From Asanoa sp. WMMD1127 (GTDB lineage: Bacteria > Actinomycetota > Actinomycetes > Mycobacteriales > Micromonosporaceae): 64,000 nucleotides of DNA. The position numbers and the translations under genes were made by a program. Of this stretch, positions 16,032-24,678 are shown one piece after another. Position 1 is the stretch's first letter. Each line of letters opens with the position of its first letter. The notes under the pieces were generated by a model. That model saw only the letters and a list, made by a program, of their open reading frames with translations. It did no database searches and was not told the origin of the DNA. The DNA is taken from contig NZ_JARUBP010000001.1 in NCBI RefSeq assembly GCF_029626225.1, positions 5,518,001 through 5,582,000 of the forward strand, read 5' to 3'.

Positions 16032-16784
16032 ATGACGAACGACATGACGGGCCGGGTCGCCCTGGTCACCGGCAGCTCGCGGGGGATCGGCGCGACCATC
16101 GCGACGACGTTCGCCGCGGCGGGCGCCGAGGTCGTGCTGCACGGCCGCGACCGGGCCGCGCTGGCCGCCGTGCAGGCCACCATCGGGCGGGAGAGCCTGG
16201 TCGTGACCGGTGACGTGACGGTCGCCGCCGACCTCGACCGGATGCACGACGAGATCATGGAGCGGCACGGTCGGGTGGACGTGCTGGTCGCCAGCACCGG
16301 CAACACCACGAGCCGACCGGCGCCGATCGAGGAGATCACGCCGGAGAGCTGGCGGGCCGACCTCGAGCAGAACCTGACCGGCACGTTCCTCACCGTGCGT
16401 CGGTTCCTGCCGGGCATGAAGCAACGCCGGTCCGGCGCGATCATCACGCTGTCGTCGGCGGCGGGCCGCAAGCCGAGCGAGCGCACCATCGTGGCGTACG
16501 CGGCGGCGAAGGCCGGGCTCCAGATCTTCACCCAGGACCTGGCCGCGCAGGTCGGGCCGTTCGGGATCCGGGCCAACTGCATCGCGCCGGAGACCATCAT
16601 GACGGAGACCAACGAGGCCTGGATCCCGGCGGAGACGCGGCGGCGCCTGGCGGAGGCGCATCCGCTGCGCCGCCTCGGCACGCCCGACGACGTCGCCGCG
16701 ACCGCGCTGTTCCTGGCCACGGACGCGTCGAGCTGGATCACCGGCGTCATCGTCGACGTCGCCGGGGGCGCGGTGCTGGCCTGA
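16032..16784 (+). CDS. Short-chain dehydrogenase/reductase (SDR)
   Basis: The 250-residue protein is a classical SDR. It has the nucleotide-binding TGSSRGIG near residue 13, the structural NAG-like ASTGN in place of NNAG, the catalytic Ser in TLSSAAG, and the YAAAK motif carrying catalytic Tyr and Lys. The RDRA segment after strand 2 (HGRDR) suggests NADP preference. The substrate is unknown. The ATG at 16032 is the first in-frame start downstream of the divergent promoter region; earlier in-frame codons belong to the opposite gene's shadow. Confidence 0.92.
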   Translation: MTNDMTGRVALVTGSSRGIGATIATTFAAAGAEVVLHGRDRAALAAVQATIGRESLVVTGDVTVAADLDRMHDEIMERHGRVDVLVASTGNTTSRPAPIEEITPESWRADLEQNLTGTFLTVRRFLPGMKQRRSGAIITLSSAAGRKPSERTIVAYAAAKAGLQIFTQDLAAQVGPFGIRANCIAPETIMTETNEAWIPAETRRRLAEAHPLRRLGTPDDVAATALFLATDASSWITGVIVDVAGGAVLA

Positions 16785-16845
16785 ACGGCCTACAACTGGC
16801 CGTGCGGGGCACACGAAGTGGATCGCGACGGTCCTGACCATGGGG

Positions 16846-16864
16846 CCCGCCGGCCGCCGGCGGG
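16846..16864 (+). terminator. Short GC hairpin after the SDR gene
   Basis: CCCGCCGG (16846-16853) pairs with CCGGCGGG (16857-16864) over a three-base loop, 60 bases after the SDR stop. It is a plausible factor-dependent terminator; chance hairpins are frequent at this GC content. Confidence 0.35.
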
Positions 16865-16919
16865 CGGTCGCGGGGTGCCGTCGTTGCACCGGCGCGTGGC
16901 GTCGGCGTACCGTGCGGCG

Positions 16920-18026
16920 ATGTCGCTGACCTGGGCCCAGGCGCTGGCGTGGCGGATGCGGCGGCAGCTGCTCGACCCGGTCGGCGCCGCGCCGGTCGCC
17001 GCCGTCGTGGACCGGCTGGCGGCGGTGCCGGCGTTCCCCGACCACTCGGCCGAGCTCGCGGTGCGGCTGCGGCGCGCCGGGTCCCGGCCGGGCGACGTGG
17101 CCCGTGCGCTGGCGGCCGGCGAGATCATCAAGTCGTACGCGTTCCGCGGCGCCACCCACCTGCTGACACCGGAGGACGGCGGCGCGTTCCTGGCCCTGCG
17201 GGCCGCCGGGCGCATGTGGGAGCTGCCGAGCTGGCAGAGCCACTATGGACTGTCCCCGGCGGACTGGCCGCGGCTGCGGCAGACGGTCCGGGCGGCGTTG
17301 GCCGTCGGCCCGCTGACCCGCGACGAGCTGCGGGCCGCGATGACGGCGCCACGCGGGTTCGGTCAGCTGGCGTCGGCCTTCGACGGGTCCGACACGCTCC
17401 TCAAACCCCTGACCTGGCTGGGCGACATGTCGTTCGGGCCGCCGCGCGGCGGTCAGGCCACCTTCCAGCTCCTCGACACCAACCCACGCTGGGCCGGCCT
17501 GCCCGACCTCGACACCGCCGGTCCACGGGCGATCGCGCTCTACCTGCGGTCCTACGGGCCGGCGACCGCGCGGCACGTCCAGTACTGGCTCGGCGAAGGC
17601 CTCGGCGCCGGGCGCCGACGGATCGCGTCCTGGCTCGCCGACGGCCTGGCGACCGACCTGCTGGCCGAGGTGGACGTGGCGGGGGAGTCGGCGCTGGTCC
17701 TGCGCGCGGACCTCGAGGACCTGGCCGCGGCGACCCCGACCGACGCGCTGCGGCTCCTGCCCGGACACGACCAGTGGGTGCTGGGCCCGGGCACCGCCGA
17801 CCCGCACGTGGTCCCGCCGGCCCGGCGCCGGGCGGTGACCAACAAGGCCAACCTCGTCATCGCGGCCGGCGTCGTCTCCGGCACCTGGCGGGTGGTCGGG
17901 GCGGACCTGGTCATCGCCTGGTTCGCCGAAGCCGGGCCCGTGCCCGACCAGCGCCTGACCGCGGAGGCGGAGCGGCTCGCCGACATCCTCGGCAAGCCGC
18001 TCCGCCCACGCGTCGAGGCGGGGTAG
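16920..18026 (+). CDS. Winged-helix DNA-binding domain protein (HTH_42/AlkZ-like)
   Basis: The 368-residue protein starts MSLTWAQALAWRMRRQLL and has the pattern of the winged-helix family that includes DNA glycosylase AlkZ. It has AYAFRGATHLLTP-type and LTRDELRAAM segments, then GFGQLAS...LLKPLTWLGDM, and a C-terminal LLPGHDQWVLGPG followed by ANLVIAAGVVSGTWRV. Family members bind DNA, and some unhook interstrand crosslinks, often near natural-product genes. The AlkZ QxQ catalytic motif is not seen here, so glycosylase activity is not claimed. The ATG at 16920 is preferred over an upstream in-frame start at 16818. Confidence 0.8.
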   Translation: MSLTWAQALAWRMRRQLLDPVGAAPVAAVVDRLAAVPAFPDHSAELAVRLRRAGSRPGDVARALAAGEIIKSYAFRGATHLLTPEDGGAFLALRAAGRMWELPSWQSHYGLSPADWPRLRQTVRAALAVGPLTRDELRAAMTAPRGFGQLASAFDGSDTLLKPLTWLGDMSFGPPRGGQATFQLLDTNPRWAGLPDLDTAGPRAIALYLRSYGPATARHVQYWLGEGLGAGRRRIASWLADGLATDLLAEVDVAGESALVLRADLEDLAAATPTDALRLLPGHDQWVLGPGTADPHVVPPARRRAVTNKANLVIAAGVVSGTWRVVGADLVIAWFAEAGPVPDQRLTAEAERLADILGKPLRPRVEAG

Positions 18027-18036
18027 CCGCCCCGGC

Positions 18037-19287
18037 TCAGCGGACGTCGAGCCAGACCAGGCGGTGGTCGGAGCTCGGGAACGGGAACACACCGGTCAGC
18101 CGGAACAGCGGATCCGACTGGACCGGCCAGAAGACGCCGCCGCCGCGGACGTCGAGGCCGATCCGGGACGGCAGCACGTAGTCGGCGCGCAGGTTGCCCG
18201 GCGTGGTGTCGGCGAAGTCGGCCGTGTCGAAGCGGGGGTCGCTGCGGTGGGTGGCGTTCGCGCCGCCCTGCGCCGCCGCCGCCTCGGCCGCGCCGGCGCT
18301 CGACGGCGCGAACGCGTCGTCGATCCACCTGTTGTCGAGCAGTTGCTGCGCGGCGCCGGGGATGCTGTCGCCGTCGAGCGGGTCGGAGTTCTGGTCGCCG
18401 GCGATCACGAACGACGAGCCGGGCCGCAGCCCGCCCCGGCCGCCCCGGTCGTCGTAGATGTAGCGGCCCTTGCCCGGCGTCACGTAGTCGGACCAGAACC
18501 CGATCTCGTCGAAGTTGCGCCGCCCGTTGCGGTCCTCGGCCCCGTCGAAGACCGGGGGAGTGGGGTGCGACACCAGGAAGTGGACGGTACGCCGGCCGAT
18601 CTCGATCGGCACGTCCCAGTGGCTCTTCGACGACAGCGGCAGCACGCGCAGCTCGGCCGGCGAGTACCAGTCGGCCGGCGCCGGCGTGGCCGGGTCGTCG
18701 GGGAGCAGCGCGCCCGGCATGTCCTTCCACCGGAAGCTCTGGAACGTCCGCACGTCGCGCCGGTCGATCGGGTAGCGCGAGTAGACGACCATGCCGAACT
18801 GGCCCGGGAACGCACCGAAGCCGAGCGCGTCGTCGCCGTACCCGGGTGCGCCCGGCGTGGTGACGACCGCGCCGTCGTTGTTGAGGTCGAGACCGGACGC
18901 GATGCCGGTGTTGCTGGGCGCGATGAAGTGGTACGGATAGCGGACCGGCTGCGCGCCGTTCTGCCCCACGGCCAGGTAGTTGTCGCGGAACAGCTCGGCG
19001 GCCCGCGGGTCGTAGTCGAACTCGTTGATCAGCAGCACGTCCGGCCGCGCCCGCTGGACGATCTCCGCGATCACCCGCGCCTGCGCGTTGTCCGGAGTGG
19101 ACAGATCGGCCCGCAGCTGCCCGGCGACGCCCCGGTTCAGCGACGCGTTGAACGTGGCGAACCGCACGCCGCCACCGCCGTGCCCGTGACCGCCCGCCGA
19201 AGCCGGCGCGGCCCCCGCCGCCAACACGAGCGCGGCGACCGCCCCACCGGCCACCACTCGCGACAGACGCGACAAGGTCAACGACAC
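18037..19287 (-). CDS. Secreted endonuclease/exonuclease/phosphatase-fold protein
   Basis: The 416-residue product has a signal peptide (residues ~1-33, ending ASA) after a GTG start with GAGGAGG just upstream. The EEP fold is marked by VRFATFNASLN, DVLLINEFDY (metal-binding Glu), VVYSRYPI, FLVSHPTPP, VIAGDQNSDP (the GDxN motif) and a final SSDHRLVWLD with the catalytic Asp-His pair. Family members are Mg-dependent phosphodiesterases or nucleases. The long form with PPVFDG and calendar-like loops matches actinomycete extracellular members often linked to phosphate scavenging; that role is an inference. Confidence 0.9.
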   Translation of the reverse strand: MSLTLSRLSRVVAGGAVAALVLAAGAAPASAGGHGHGGGGVRFATFNASLNRGVAGQLRADLSTPDNAQARVIAEIVQRARPDVLLINEFDYDPRAAELFRDNYLAVGQNGAQPVRYPYHFIAPSNTGIASGLDLNNDGAVVTTPGAPGYGDDALGFGAFPGQFGMVVYSRYPIDRRDVRTFQSFRWKDMPGALLPDDPATPAPADWYSPAELRVLPLSSKSHWDVPIEIGRRTVHFLVSHPTPPVFDGAEDRNGRRNFDEIGFWSDYVTPGKGRYIYDDRGGRGGLRPGSSFVIAGDQNSDPLDGDSIPGAAQQLLDNRWIDDAFAPSSAGAAEAAAAQGGANATHRSDPRFDTADFADTTPGNLRADYVLPSRIGLDVRGGGVFWPVQSDPLFRLTGVFPFPSSDHRLVWLDVR

Positions 19288-19400
19288 GATGCCTCCTCTC
19301 GAATGCATGGATCTTTGAGGTACGCATCGTGACTGTCGTACGGATCGCCGTCCGGCACAAGCGTTGACCGCCAGGCAACCGTGCGGCCAACATCTGTATC

Positions 19401-19805
19401 GTGACCGGCCACGATCCCGCCGCCGAGTTCTTCGCCGGCCTCCCGCCACAACGCCGCGCCGACGCGGAGGCGGTGCACGACCTGATCCGCGCCGCCGCGC
19501 CGCGGTTGACCCCCTGGATCTGGCGGGGCGTCATGTGGGGCGGCACCGACCAGACGATCCTCGGCTACGGCCGGATCGCGCAGACGAACCGCGGCGGCGC
19601 GACGGTGGAGTGGTTCCGCATCGGCCTCGCCTACCTGAGCCTCTACGTCAGTGCGACACGCGACGGACGCTACCTGGCCCAGGTCTACGGCCCCCGCCTC
19701 GGCAAGGCGAAGATCGGATCGTCCGCGCTGAGCTTCCGCCGCCTCGCCGACCTCGATCGCTCGGTCCTGACCGAGCTGGTCGCGGAGGCGGCACGCCCCG
19801 ACTAG
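19401..19805 (+). CDS. DUF1801 (YdhG-like) domain protein
   Basis: The 134-residue protein fits DUF1801: a helical N-terminus with FFAGLPPQRRADAEAVHDLIRAAAP, then PWIWRGVMWGG, ILGYGRIAQ, WFRIGLAYLSLYVSA, and a C-terminal LSFRRLADLDRSVLTELV. The biochemical function of the family is not established. The start is GTG. Its stop codon overlaps the stop of the convergent GtrA gene by four bases. Confidence 0.75.
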   Translation: MTGHDPAAEFFAGLPPQRRADAEAVHDLIRAAAPRLTPWIWRGVMWGGTDQTILGYGRIAQTNRGGATVEWFRIGLAYLSLYVSATRDGRYLAQVYGPRLGKAKIGSSALSFRRLADLDRSVLTELVAEAARPD

Positions 19806-20284
19806 CTCGGGCCGGCGCCGCCGCGGAAGATCCACCAGCGGGCCGCCGCGTAGTTCAGGATCGCCACGACGGCCGCGGCCGCCGGGCGGGCGATCGCCAG
19901 GCTCGTGCCGCCGGCGGTCAGGGCCGTGGTGACCGACACCGTGAGCACGTAGTCGGCGATGGCGACCGCGGTGTAGCGCGACGCCTCGCCGACCACCCGG
20001 GCGTGCGACCGGAAGGTGACCACCCGGTTGAGCACGTAGTTGAGCGCCACCGCGGCGACGTAGGCGACGGTCACCGCCACCGGCACCGGCAGGGGCGTCC
20101 AGCGGCGCAACGCCCACAGCAGGGCCAGGTCGACCGCGAGCGTGCAGCCGCCGAGGATCGCGAAGCCGACGAGCTCCCGCGAGACCCACCGGCGCAGGGG
20201 CGTGGGCAGGCGGTCGCTCCAGCCGGTCAGCGCGTCGCCGACGCGTTCGGCGCGCGCACGGGTCGCGGATCGCGTCACTGCCAC
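19802..20284 (-). CDS. GtrA-family membrane protein
   Basis: The 160-residue protein has four predicted membrane helices in the GtrA pattern: ELVGFAILGGCTLAVDLALLW, AYVAAVALNYVLNRVVTFRS, RYTAVAIADYVLTVSV and AAVVAILNYAAARWWIFRG. GtrA-type proteins help move or retain polyprenyl-linked sugars across the membrane, or serve as small partners of cell-envelope glycosyltransferases. No glycosyltransferase adjoins it, so the pathway is open. The start is GTG. Confidence 0.88.
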   Translation of the reverse strand: MAVTRSATRARAERVGDALTGWSDRLPTPLRRWVSRELVGFAILGGCTLAVDLALLWALRRWTPLPVPVAVTVAYVAAVALNYVLNRVVTFRSHARVVGEASRYTAVAIADYVLTVSVTTALTAGGTSLAIARPAAAAVVAILNYAAARWWIFRGGAGPS

Positions 20285-20422
20285 CGTTCACCTCGGATGC
20301 ACGGATCCTGCCGGGTCCGACCGCCGCCGGACAACGGACCGCAGGCGAACATCGGATGGAGTTCACCGCCGCGTGGAGCGCCGTTCGGCCCGCGGCGGCG
20401 GGGCGCACCTACGGTTCGCCGC

Positions 20423-21175
20423 ATGGACGCCGCGACGCCAGCGCCCCGAGCTGACCTGCACGCGCACACCAACCTCGGCGACGGCTGGATCAGCCCGGCC
20501 CGGCTCGTCCGCGAGGCGACGCGAAACGGCCTGTCGGTGATCGCGGTGACCGACCACGACCACGTCGAGGGCGCCAAGCGGGTGGCGGAGATCCTGGCCG
20601 CCCAGGAGTCGGGCCTCCAGCTGGTCAGCGGCGTCGAGGTGTCGACCCGCGGCGGCCACCTCATCGGCCTGTTCGTCGAGCGGGCGCCGCGTCCGATGCG
20701 GACGGTCGAGGAGAGCATCGACGCGATCAAGGAGCAGGGCGGCCTGGTGGTCGTGCCGCACCCGATGGGACGGCTGGTGCCGAGCCTCGGCCGCCGCAGG
20801 ATCGACGCCTTGCTGGCCGCCGGATACGGGATCGACGGGATCGAGATCTACAACCCCAGCCCGGCCAACGCCGGCCGGCGGGACGCCGTGCGCCAGGCCA
20901 ACGCGGAGTGGGGTCTCGCCGAGATCGGCGCCAGCGACGCCCACTTCTGGCAGCACATCGGGGCCGGCTACACCCGCTTTCCGGGCGGGACCCCGGCCGA
21001 CCTGCGCCAGGCGATCCTCGACCGGGCGGTCGGGGCCGGCGGACAGGAGCGTCCGCCCGCCCGCCTCAACCCGGCCAGCTACGTCGCGCAGTGCGCCTGG
21101 AGCTGGTTCGTGGACCCACCCCACCGCCTGCTCCGCCGGCGCCGCGCGGCCCGGGCCGACACGGCGGCGCGCTAG
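20423..21175 (+). CDS. PHP-domain metal-dependent phosphoesterase
   Basis: The 250-residue protein has the PHP metal-binding motifs: DLHAHTN at residues 11-17, VTDHDHVEG, a GVEVSTRGGHLIG block, VVVPHPMG, and the closing GASDAHF. These supply the His/Asp/Glu ligands of a trinuclear metal centre. Stand-alone PHP proteins of this size hydrolyse phosphate esters, for example nucleoside 3',5'-bisphosphates or histidinol phosphate; the TrpH/RNase AM type is the closest by architecture. The C-terminal ~35 residues are basic and may be an extension. Confidence 0.88.
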   Translation: MDAATPAPRADLHAHTNLGDGWISPARLVREATRNGLSVIAVTDHDHVEGAKRVAEILAAQESGLQLVSGVEVSTRGGHLIGLFVERAPRPMRTVEESIDAIKEQGGLVVVPHPMGRLVPSLGRRRIDALLAAGYGIDGIEIYNPSPANAGRRDAVRQANAEWGLAEIGASDAHFWQHIGAGYTRFPGGTPADLRQAILDRAVGAGGQERPPARLNPASYVAQCAWSWFVDPPHRLLRRRRAARADTAAR

Positions 21176-21597
21176 GCGCCGGCGCCGACGATGGCGGTCA
21201 CGCGGATCTCGATCCGCATGGCGGCGAGCCCGAGCACCGTGACGCCGGTCTCGGTCCAGATCGGCGCGCGCCCGCCGAGCCGACGGCGGAACTGGTCGGC
21301 CATGACCCGGTTGTGGTCGTCGCCGATCGCGTCATCGCCCGGTGCGACCTTGTGGTAGGAGTTGACGTGGATGACGTCCCGCCAGGTCGCGCCGACCGTG
21401 GCGAGCGTGCGCTCCACGTTGTCGAACGCCAGGACGATCTCGTCCTCGAGCGATTCGGGGACGACCAGGTCGTCGTCCACCCCGGCCTGGCCGGAGATCT
21501 CGACCCGGTCGCCGACGCGGACGGCCCCGCTGTAGCCCCACGCCTGGTGCAGCTTCTCGCCGAAGCCCGCGGCGATGCCGAAGGTAACGGTGCTCAT
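21172..21597 (-). CDS. RidA (YjgF/UK114) family protein
   Basis: The 141-residue protein matches RidA. It has YSGAVRVGDRVEISGQAG near the N-terminus, then ERTLATVGATWRDVIHVNSYH, an APIWTETGVTVLGLAAMRIEIRVTAIV C-terminus and the trimer-interface pattern. RidA enzymes deaminate reactive enamine or imine intermediates from PLP enzymes. The usual substrate-contacting Arg of archetypal RidA is displaced to the MRIEIR strand. The stop overlaps the stop of the convergent PHP gene by four bases. Confidence 0.92.
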   Translation of the reverse strand: MSTVTFGIAAGFGEKLHQAWGYSGAVRVGDRVEISGQAGVDDDLVVPESLEDEIVLAFDNVERTLATVGATWRDVIHVNSYHKVAPGDDAIGDDHNRVMADQFRRRLGGRAPIWTETGVTVLGLAAMRIEIRVTAIVGAGA

Positions 21598-21640
21598 GGT
21601 GCTCCTTCTTCCCGGCGGACCGCTGTGCGTCGGACCGAGC

Positions 21641-22558
21641 CTAGGCCGCCCGGGCCGGCACCGCGGCGGGTTCCACCGGCCAGAAGCGGCGGAACATGAA
21701 CCACTGGGTCGGGCACTGGCGGACGACCTCTTCCTGGCAGGCGAACATGTACTGCGCCAGCCGCCGGACCTCGCGCTCCTTCTCCGCGTCGTCGGCCACC
21801 GCCCGCGGGAACATCGGCGGGAACGTGCGGATGTAGTAGCCGTTGTGCGGCGCGTACCAGAAGTAGCCCGGCATCACCGCCGCGCCGGTCTTGACCGCGA
21901 GCGCCGCGGCGCCGGCCGGCACCCGGGTCCGGTGGCCGAAGAACGCCACCTCGACGCCGTGCTGGCTGGTCACCGGCCGGTCGATGACGATCGCCACGGC
22001 CCGGCCGGCGCGCAGCTCCCGGATGACGAGCCGGGGCGCGCCGGAGACCGGGATGATGTCGACGCTCTTGTCGCGCCGGTGCCCCTGGAGCAGGCTGTTG
22101 ATTCGCGGGTCCTTGAACGTGTCGGCGATCGCCGACAGCGGCACGTGGCGGGCGGCGATCGCCCCGGCCAGGTCCCAGCTTCCGAAGTGGCCGGTCGTGA
22201 TGATCGTGCCCTTGCCCGGCGCCATCGCCTTCTGCAGGCACTCGTGCCACGCCATGCCGTCGGTCAGGTCCCGCGTACGGGCGTCCACGTCACGCATGTC
22301 CTCGTAGGGCAGGCAGATCAGCGACACCGCCGTCCGGCCGTAGTTGCTCCAGGAGCGCAGCGCGGCCCGCCGCGTGTCGGGGTGACCGACGGGCAGGCCG
22401 AGCACCTTGGCCATGTTCTCCTGGGTGACCAGGCGCTTGGACCGCCAGCCGAGGTAGCTGGCCAGCGTGACCGTCGAAGCGAGGCCGTGCCGCAGCGGCC
22501 GTGGCGTGCGGCCCGCGACCGCGATCCCCGAATGGGCGAGCCAGTAGACAGACGACAC
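21641..22558 (-). CDS. Lysophospholipid acyltransferase family protein (LpxL/HtrB; PIM acyltransferase-like)
   Basis: The 305-residue protein has the HxxxxD acyltransferase motif in TGHFGSWDLAG and the downstream VIDRPVTSQHGVEVAFFG block used for acceptor binding. It belongs to the LpxL/HtrB superfamily. In actinobacteria the commonest member acylates phosphatidylinositol mannoside, but that copy usually sits beside the PIM mannosyltransferase and CDP-alcohol transferase, which are absent here. The gene may therefore be a paralogue acting on another envelope lipid. Confidence 0.85.
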   Translation of the reverse strand: MSSVYWLAHSGIAVAGRTPRPLRHGLASTVTLASYLGWRSKRLVTQENMAKVLGLPVGHPDTRRAALRSWSNYGRTAVSLICLPYEDMRDVDARTRDLTDGMAWHECLQKAMAPGKGTIITTGHFGSWDLAGAIAARHVPLSAIADTFKDPRINSLLQGHRRDKSVDIIPVSGAPRLVIRELRAGRAVAIVIDRPVTSQHGVEVAFFGHRTRVPAGAAALAVKTGAAVMPGYFWYAPHNGYYIRTFPPMFPRAVADDAEKEREVRRLAQYMFACQEEVVRQCPTQWFMFRRFWPVEPAAVPARAA

Positions 22559-22771
22559 CGCGGCTCCTTCCCGAAGCCCCGCAGCCCCGAAGCCCCGTGC
22601 CGGGGGTCAGCCGACGGTAAGGAACGCGGATGGCCGAGCCGGTGCCGGATCGGTAACTCCGGATGACCCGGCGGTGACCTCCGGGGTGGCAGTGCCGGCT
22701 GAGGCCGCACGAGGCGATTGTCACGCCGCGAACCGGTAGCGGGGTCCGCGTGGGGCGCGCAGGCTCGAAGT

Positions 22772-24031
22772 ATGGCCTACGAGGTAGAGCTGCCGCCCGA
22801 CGCCGAGTTCGAGGACATCATGCTGGACCGGCGGATCGAACCCGTCTTCCAGCCCGTGGTCTCGCTCGTCGACCTGCGGCCGGTCGGCTTCGAGGCGTTC
22901 GCGCGCGGGCCGGCGGGCCGGTTCCGCAGCCCGGCGGCGCTGTTCGGGGCCGCCGCCGAGGCGGGCCGGTCGGCCGAGCTCGACGAGCTGTGCGCGGCCC
23001 TGGCCACCACGGCGTTCCGCGAGGCAGCGATGCCTGACCTCGCGCTGTTCGTCAACTTCAACCCCGACACGCTGAGCCACGAGCCGATCGAGGGCGAGGG
23101 CCCGGCGTACGCCGATCTGATGGCCGAGAGCAACGTGGTCATGGAGATCACCGAGAAGGCCGTCACGCGGCGGCCGGCCGGGCTGCTCGACGCGGTCGTG
23201 GACGCCCGCCGGCACCTGGCCCGCATCGCGCTCGACGACATCGGCGTCGACCCGGCCAGCCTCGCCGCGATGCCGCTGATCAACCCCGACGTGATCAAGC
23301 TCGACAAGACGATCATCCAGAGCACGTCACCGGACTCACACGTGATCAACGCGGTGCTCGACGACGCCCGGCAGCGGGGCGCCCAGATCGTGGCCGAGGG
23401 CGTCGAGGACGGCGAGCACCTGGCGGCCGCCCGCTCGCTCGGCGCGACCCTGGCGCAGGGCTGGCTGTTCGGGCGGCCGGGACCGTTGCCGCACGACATC
23501 CGCCCGTCGGAGCAGCCGCTGGCCCGGGTCGGGCCGCGACCGGACGCGCAGGCGTCGCCGTACGACGTGCTCTCGGCGCACTGCCCGGTCGAGGCCACGA
23601 CGCCGGCACAGTTCGCGGCGATGTCGGCGGAGATCGAGAACCAAGCGACCCAGGCCACCGGCCCGGCGATCCTGGTCGTCAACATCGGCGACCTGCGCTA
23701 CCTGACCGACGACAGCCTGATCCGCTACGTCTACCTGACCAGCCACGGCACGCAGGTCTTCCTGATCGGGCACGACGTGCCGTTCACGCCGGGCGGCCGG
23801 GTGCGCGGCATCCCATTGGCCGAGGACGACCCGCTGCGCCGGGAGCGCACGACGTTGCTGGTCGGCACCCACTACGGCAGCGGCGCCTTCGCCCGCCTGC
23901 GCCCCACCGGCGACGCCGGAGCGGTGTTCGACGCCGGCGCCTGCTACGACTGGGACGCCGTCGTCGAGGCCACCGTGCCGCTCGTCGGCCGGGCCAAGAA
24001 CGAGCTGGTCGCCCGCGAGGAAGAGCACTAG
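22772..24031 (+). CDS. EAL-domain protein with C-terminal DICT sensory domain
   Basis: The 419-residue protein has an EAL domain at ~10-240 followed by a DICT domain at ~250-400. Most catalytic residues of c-di-GMP phosphodiesterases are present: Glu41 in FEAFARG, Asn95, Glu128 in EITEKA, Asp155-Asp156, Lys176, Glu209 and Gln229. Loop 6, normally DDFGTG, reads DDIGVD, so metal binding or dimer activation may be altered. DICT domains are associated with photosensory or redox input to cyclic-di-GMP enzymes. It could be a regulated phosphodiesterase or a c-di-GMP/effector-binding protein. The ATG at 22772 is preferred over an upstream TTG. Confidence 0.85.
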   Translation: MAYEVELPPDAEFEDIMLDRRIEPVFQPVVSLVDLRPVGFEAFARGPAGRFRSPAALFGAAAEAGRSAELDELCAALATTAFREAAMPDLALFVNFNPDTLSHEPIEGEGPAYADLMAESNVVMEITEKAVTRRPAGLLDAVVDARRHLARIALDDIGVDPASLAAMPLINPDVIKLDKTIIQSTSPDSHVINAVLDDARQRGAQIVAEGVEDGEHLAAARSLGATLAQGWLFGRPGPLPHDIRPSEQPLARVGPRPDAQASPYDVLSAHCPVEATTPAQFAAMSAEIENQATQATGPAILVVNIGDLRYLTDDSLIRYVYLTSHGTQVFLIGHDVPFTPGGRVRGIPLAEDDPLRRERTTLLVGTHYGSGAFARLRPTGDAGAVFDAGACYDWDAVVEATVPLVGRAKNELVAREEEH

Positions 24032-24117
24032 ACGAAGCGGGACAACCCGCGGGCCGCCTGCCAGCTCCGGCCCTTGGGCGCCTCGAGGCGGCGCCGCACG
24101 ATGCCCTCCCACGGGAC
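24028..24117 (-). pseudogene. Possible C-terminal gene remnant
   Basis: Between in-frame stops the minus strand encodes 29 residues, VPWEGIVRRRLEAPKGRSWQ followed by nine more ending in SRFV. The composition (basic helix, Trp, Phe-Val terminus) looks like the end of a real protein but has no start codon, ribosome site or upstream coding. The family is not recognised. It overlaps the EAL gene's stop by three bases. Confidence 0.2.
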
Positions 24118-24214
24118 CTACGGGCAGACGGTCAGCCAGCGAAGCTGGACACTGAGGCATCATCGGCGGTTCCGCGCCGGTGACCGAACCGTTTGGACGT
24201 AAAGGGGAGGCGGT

Positions 24215-24559
24215 ATGGCACTGCACATCCACAACGAGGACCTGCCCGGGAACGCGACGTCGCGGACCTTCCTCGGTCGTGACCACGGGGGAGTGCCGAT
24301 CTCGTTCTTCATCCAGGCCAGCCCGCACGGCCACGGACCGGAGCCGCACACCCACCCGTACGCGGAGGTGTTCGTGCTGCACGAGGGCTCGGGCACGTTC
24401 CTGGCCGGCGACAAGACGATCGAGGCGTCCGGTGGCTCGGTCGTCGTCGTGCCGCCGAACGAGGTGCACGGCTTCAAGGCCTCGTCGGACGGTCCGCTGC
24501 GGATGACGTGCATCCACACCAACGACGAGATGCTCACCGAGTGGGTCGATCCTCAGTAG
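24215..24559 (+). CDS. Cupin-domain protein
   Basis: The 114-residue protein is a single cupin barrel. Motif 1 is PHTHPYAEVFVLHEGSG, with two His and a Glu as metal ligands, and motif 2 is VVVVPPNEVHGF with the third His. AAAGGGGAGG precedes the ATG. Small stand-alone cupins may be dioxygenases, isomerases or sugar binders; none is indicated here. A strong hairpin 11 bases after the stop ends the transcript, so the gene is probably monocistronic. Confidence 0.92.
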   Translation: MALHIHNEDLPGNATSRTFLGRDHGGVPISFFIQASPHGHGPEPHTHPYAEVFVLHEGSGTFLAGDKTIEASGGSVVVVPPNEVHGFKASSDGPLRMTCIHTNDEMLTEWVDPQ

Positions 24560-24570
24560 ACGCTCCGGAG

Positions 24571-24596
24571 GGGGCGCTCCACGACCGGAGCGCCCC
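24571..24596 (+). terminator. Intrinsic-like terminator after the cupin gene
   Basis: GGGGCGCTCC (24571-24580) pairs with GGAGCGCCCC (24587-24596) around a six-base loop and is followed by TTCCTCC. It begins 11 bases after the stop codon. Confidence 0.75.
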
Positions 24597-24678
24597 TTCC
24601 TCCCGAGTAGCCGGAGTGCCGCCGTATCCGTACAGTTGTATAGGACGTTTGTTTAGTGCCTGGCGTAGACTTCCCGGC

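Noticed and set aside
13503-16784. A 1093-codon plus-strand open frame
   Set aside because: It is antisense to the hydroxy-acid oxidase and kelch genes until the genuine SDR start at 16032.
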